From Salipaludibacillus neizhouensis (GTDB taxonomy: Bacteria; Bacillota; Bacilli; Bacillales; Salisediminibacteriaceae): a stretch of 64,000 nucleotides of DNA. A model generated the notes under the pieces. The model saw only the letters and a list, made by a program, of their open reading frames with translations. It was not told where the DNA came from and did no database searches. Each line of letters opens with the position of its first letter. Positions within the stretch are counted from its first letter, which is position 1. The DNA lies in contig NZ_KZ614146.1 of NCBI RefSeq assembly GCF_002886185.1, positions 3,175,224 through 3,239,223 of the forward strand, given 5' to 3'. Below, in pieces: positions 61,203 to 64,000 of this stretch. Both the position numbers and the translations under genes were made by a program.

Positions 61203-62515
61203 GTTCTTCCAAGTTTGAAGAATTTTTAAATAAAGTAACCTCTAAAGTGAAATCCAAAGAAGCTCACAGCATGATCAAAAAAGAGCTCACGAATCACTTG
61301 CAAGAGCTGAGCCAATCCTTTCAAAAGAGAGAACCATCCAAAGAGGAGGCAGATGAACAGGCAATACAGGAAATGGGGAACCCCTTTACGATTGGAGAAA
61401 ACTTAAATCGTCTTCATAAACCAAAAATGGATTGGGTCCTCGTCGTTTTATTTATCATCATTGCCGCTATCAGTTTTCTTCCGCTTGTTGGTGGTATTCC
61501 TGGCTTGGGCTTCTCTGGTTTTCATTTTATAGAACTACAAGCCATTTGGCTCATCCTTGCTGTTCTTGTAATCATTGGCTTTCTTTTCTTTGATTATCAA
61601 AAATTAAAGAACTTGTGGATATATTTCTACGGAACCGGCTTGCTTCTCCTTTTATATACCTATTCATTTGGTAATATGATCAATGGGGCAACTAGGTCGA
61701 TTTCTATTGGGGGATTTCCCTTTGATGTAACCATCACTCTATTTTTATTCTTCCTTGCGTGGGCTGGTATCTTTAATAAAATAAAAGAGTTTAATAGTTG
61801 GAAAAAATATATGTTGCTGTTTTTCCTGTTTTGGACACCAATCCTTATCTACATGATGCTTCCACACTTTTGGCTTAGTATCATTTACTTTTTATGTATC
61901 TTAACGATGTTTGCTTTTTCTCATGCGCCTAAAAAGTTAGCCATGAAATTGTTGGCAACAAATATAGCGGCTGGATTAATTATCGTTATAACTATGATCA
62001 TTACATCTCGTGGTACTTTTTTCTTTACTAGACTATTAGCTTTTATAAATCCTGATACCGATCCATATGGAGATGGATATATGTATATGATGATTAGGGA
62101 TCTCCTTTCACAAGCAGGTTGGTTCGGTAAGGGACTTTACAATGATATAAATAACGAATCGCTCCCGGCAGCACATACAGATTTTGTTTTCCCTTATCTC
62201 GTCTATTCCCTTGGCTGGGCATTCGGAATTGTCCTTTGTTTAATACTGTTGTTATTTATTTCGAGAATTGCTTCCAATGCTTTCAAAACAAAAGATCAAT
62301 TCGGAAGATTACTAGTGATCGGCGGTGCTACATTATTTACCGTTCCTGCTTGCTGGAACATCTTAATGGGCTTGGGAATATTCCCGATTATTGGTGCTTC
62401 CCTGCCGTTTATCAGTTATGGAGGAGATATATTTTACGCTGCCATTTTAGGCCTTATTCTGAACGTCTATCGAAGAAAAGATATTGTAGAGCCTACGATA
62501 GTGAAATTAGAATAA
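61199..62515 (+). CDS. SEDS (FtsW/RodA/SpoVE) protein with N-terminal HAAS-type prefix domain
   Basis: A 438-residue protein. Residues 1-70 are a soluble helical prefix of the HAAS/permease-prefix type (SKEAHSMIKKELTNHLQELS and ADEQAIQEMGNP), usually seen on DUF1700-like proteins paired with PadR regulators. Ten or so helices follow with SEDS features: the conserved Asp328 in LPAAHTDFVFPYL and the late motif GASLPFISYGGD. SEDS proteins polymerise lipid II into glycan strands. No partner class B PBP is adjacent. Under an ECF sigma factor it could be a stress-induced wall synthase. Confidence 0.88.
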   Translation: MSSSKFEEFLNKVTSKVKSKEAHSMIKKELTNHLQELSQSFQKREPSKEEADEQAIQEMGNPFTIGENLNRLHKPKMDWVLVVLFIIIAAISFLPLVGGIPGLGFSGFHFIELQAIWLILAVLVIIGFLFFDYQKLKNLWIYFYGTGLLLLLYTYSFGNMINGATRSISIGGFPFDVTITLFLFFLAWAGIFNKIKEFNSWKKYMLLFFLFWTPILIYMMLPHFWLSIIYFLCILTMFAFSHAPKKLAMKLLATNIAAGLIIVITMIITSRGTFFFTRLLAFINPDTDPYGDGYMYMMIRDLLSQAGWFGKGLYNDINNESLPAAHTDFVFPYLVYSLGWAFGIVLCLILLLFISRIASNAFKTKDQFGRLLVIGGATLFTVPACWNILMGLGIFPIIGASLPFISYGGDIFYAAILGLILNVYRRKDIVEPTIVKLE

Positions 62516-62644
62516 ACCTTATGTATGTTGATTTAAAATAAAGTCGTACCATTTTACCCCTTTGGATGTGGTACGGTTATCGGAGGGGTGCTTTTGAACA
62601 TAGAGCTGATCCCCTCCTCTGTTCACAGGAATTCATCAATAGCT

Positions 62645-62671
62645 AAAAAGAGCCCTTTAAAAAAAAGGCTC
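62645..62671 (-). terminator. Intrinsic terminator after the rRNA methyltransferase
   Basis: On the minus strand GAGCC pairs with GGCTC around an A/T loop and is followed by five T. The stem is short. Confidence 0.65.
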
Positions 62672-62700
62672 CAAACACACTGGTATATCATTATTTAGCT

Positions 62701-64000
62701 TCACAAAGTTAATAGTGCTACACACTCCACATGAAGAGTATGCGGAAATAAATCTACTGGCTGAACAGTTTTTAAGGTATAACCAAATTGTTCGAGCTCT
62801 TTCACATCCTCAGCAAAGCTTACTGGATTACAGGAGACATACACAATACGCTCCGGTTGTGAGCGTCCGATTCTTCTCATGACTTTTCCACCCGCACCTG
62901 AACGAGGTGGATCTAGTAAAAGTAGCTCAGGCTTACCAAAGCTCTCTATTATTTCATCAATACCATTTCTCGCATCTTTAGCTAAAAACGTTGTATTCGA
63001 AATACCATTATCTACTGCATTACGCTTAGCTGATTCAATCGAACTTTCGACAATTTCAATGCCGGCTAGCTTTCCTACTTTGCTGGCAAACGGCAGTGAG
63101 AACGTTCCTACTCCACAGAATAGATCAATCATCTTTTCGGTTTCTTGCGGTTTCCCTAACTCAAGAGCTAGTTCTACTAATTTTTCAGCCTGTGCTGGAT
63201 TCGTTTGGAAAAATGTATCAAACCAAAGACGGAAACGGTAGCCTGCCATTTCATCGTATATGAAATCACGACCTGCTAATTGATGAATTTTTTCTGCCTG
63301 TGTCCGATCAGCCCAATCGGTATTTTTAATCCATAAAAAACTTTTTACTTGAGGGAACTTCTCACCGATCCGTGCAACTAAATCATCCACTGCTTTTTGC
63401 AGTTCTCCTTCAGGTCCTTCCGTAGCAAAAAGAGCGAGCATCATTTCCCCTGTTGCAAACGACTGTCTAACCATCAAGTGTCTAAGTAAGCCTTCATGTA
63501 ATTCTTTGTGATAGCCTGCTAGTTGATGATCTTTCACCCACTCGGCTACAGCTATTGCCGCTTCCACCATTTCTTCCCCTGCAATTAAGCACGTATCTAA
63601 AGAAATAACTTTTCGGAAATTGCCTTGTTCATGCAAGCCAAGCGCCCCATCTGGAGCAAACGTAAATTCCATCTTGTTTCGATAACGCCATGGCTCGTCC
63701 ATCCCAATTGTATCAAGCACAAGATTTGGATCGAATCCTTGATCTTCCAACGCCTGTTTAACAAGAAATGTCTTGTGACCTAACTGACCGGTATCATAAT
63801 TCCAATGCTGCATGACACAGCCTCCACATTTATCAAAATGAGGACACGGAACTTCTACTCTATCTGGACTGACTTCCAAAATCTCATCAAGTATTGCTCT
63901 TCTATTTTTACGCTCAGGACGATCCACAGTTACTTTCACCGTTTCACCAGGAAGCGTTTTTGGAACAGTCAGTTTTAGCTTTTTCTTATTTCCAAGTTCA
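62701..64000 (-). CDS. rlmCD: 23S rRNA (uracil-5-)-methyltransferase, RlmCD/RumA family, 5' end outside window
   Basis: The frame remains open to the window edge, so the N-terminus is missing. The visible part starts with a TRAM domain (LKLTVPKTLPGETVKVTVDR), then the iron-sulfur cluster Cys set CPHFDKCGGCVMQH plus DTCLIAG. The methyltransferase core shows DLFCGVGTFSLPFA, LLLDPPRSGAG and the catalytic Cys in YVSCNPVSFAEDV. Members form 5-methyluridine in 23S rRNA; in Bacillus subtilis one such enzyme (YefA) modifies both 747 and 1939. A GTG at 63939 is internal and not the start. Confidence 0.93.
   Translation of the reverse strand, partial: ELGNKKKLKLTVPKTLPGETVKVTVDRPERKNRRAILDEILEVSPDRVEVPCPHFDKCGGCVMQHWNYDTGQLGHKTFLVKQALEDQGFDPNLVLDTIGMDEPWRYRNKMEFTFAPDGALGLHEQGNFRKVISLDTCLIAGEEMVEAAIAVAEWVKDHQLAGYHKELHEGLLRHLMVRQSFATGEMMLALFATEGPEGELQKAVDDLVARIGEKFPQVKSFLWIKNTDWADRTQAEKIHQLAGRDFIYDEMAGYRFRLWFDTFFQTNPAQAEKLVELALELGKPQETEKMIDLFCGVGTFSLPFASKVGKLAGIEIVESSIESAKRNAVDNGISNTTFLAKDARNGIDEIIESFGKPELLLLDPPRSGAGGKVMRRIGRSQPERIVYVSCNPVSFAEDVKELEQFGYTLKTVQPVDLFPHTLHVECVALLTL

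Overview
The window is AT-rich chromosomal DNA from a low-GC Gram-positive (Bacillota, Bacillaceae-like). The main support is purine-rich GGAGG ribosome sites, Fur and Zur boxes and a cre-like site of the Bacillus type, an S-box (SAM-I) riboswitch, a YesM/YesN-type two-component pair and a B(ba3)-type cytochrome oxidase. A BCCT compatible-solute carrier and very acidic exported proteins point towards a halotolerant or alkali-tolerant member (Halobacillus/Oceanobacillus/Virgibacillus-like); that placement is inference. There is no rRNA, complete tRNA, transposase, phage gene or CRISPR array.

Layout. 1-4.6 kb: accessory stretch with an ArsR-type regulator, an MFS exporter, an unrecognised Cys/His-containing protein and a start-less open frame, ending at a tRNA 3'-half remnant and terminator behind proC. 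5.7-11.7 kb: respiratory block with a SCO copper chaperone, a membrane protein, the ba3 oxidase subunits I, II and a 48-residue IIa, and heme O synthase; the three oxidase genes sit between two related tandem-repeat arrays. 11.8-20 kb: two Fur-boxed siderophore/iron ABC import loci with a nitroreductase and only one ATPase. 20.4-22.9 kb: a GGDEF-EAL protein behind a cyclic-di-GMP-I riboswitch. 23-28 kb: dicarboxylate/glutamate symporter, ZinT-like zinc lipoprotein with a Zur box, MATE exporter, acetate-type transporter. 28.4-32.2 kb: two TIM-barrel isomerases and a Gfo/Idh oxidoreductase with a divergent AraC regulator. 33.2-43.7 kb: iron alcohol dehydrogenase, an Rbs-type sugar importer, a solute-binding protein and a YesM/YesN-like sensor system. 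43.8-46.2 kb: a two-gene PlsY plus GNAT/aminotransferase-fusion cassette flanked by two copies of the same palindrome. 46.2-51.6 kb: S-box-controlled MetE-like gene, a frameshifted His-rich gene overlapping an O-methyltransferase, and a class A penicillin-binding protein with a long acidic tail. 51.9-58.2 kb: ABC exporter, small membrane protein, BCCT carrier, L,D-transpeptidase. 58.4-64 kb: FGGY sugar kinase, an ECF-sigma/PadR/SEDS operon with its own ECF-type promoter, and an rRNA uracil methyltransferase cut by the window edge.

How it works together: the terminal oxidase, heme O synthase and SCO protein form one respiratory assembly unit. Iron and zinc uptake genes each carry a metal-repressor site. 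The sensor kinase, regulator and orphan binding protein probably control the adjacent sugar importer. The most system-like unfamiliar units are the ECF-PadR-SEDS operon (60.2-62.5 kb) and the PlsY/GNAT-aminotransferase cassette (43.9-46.1 kb). Several start sites were moved from the longest possible reading frame to codons with a properly spaced ribosome site. Family names rest on motif recognition by eye; no database search was run.
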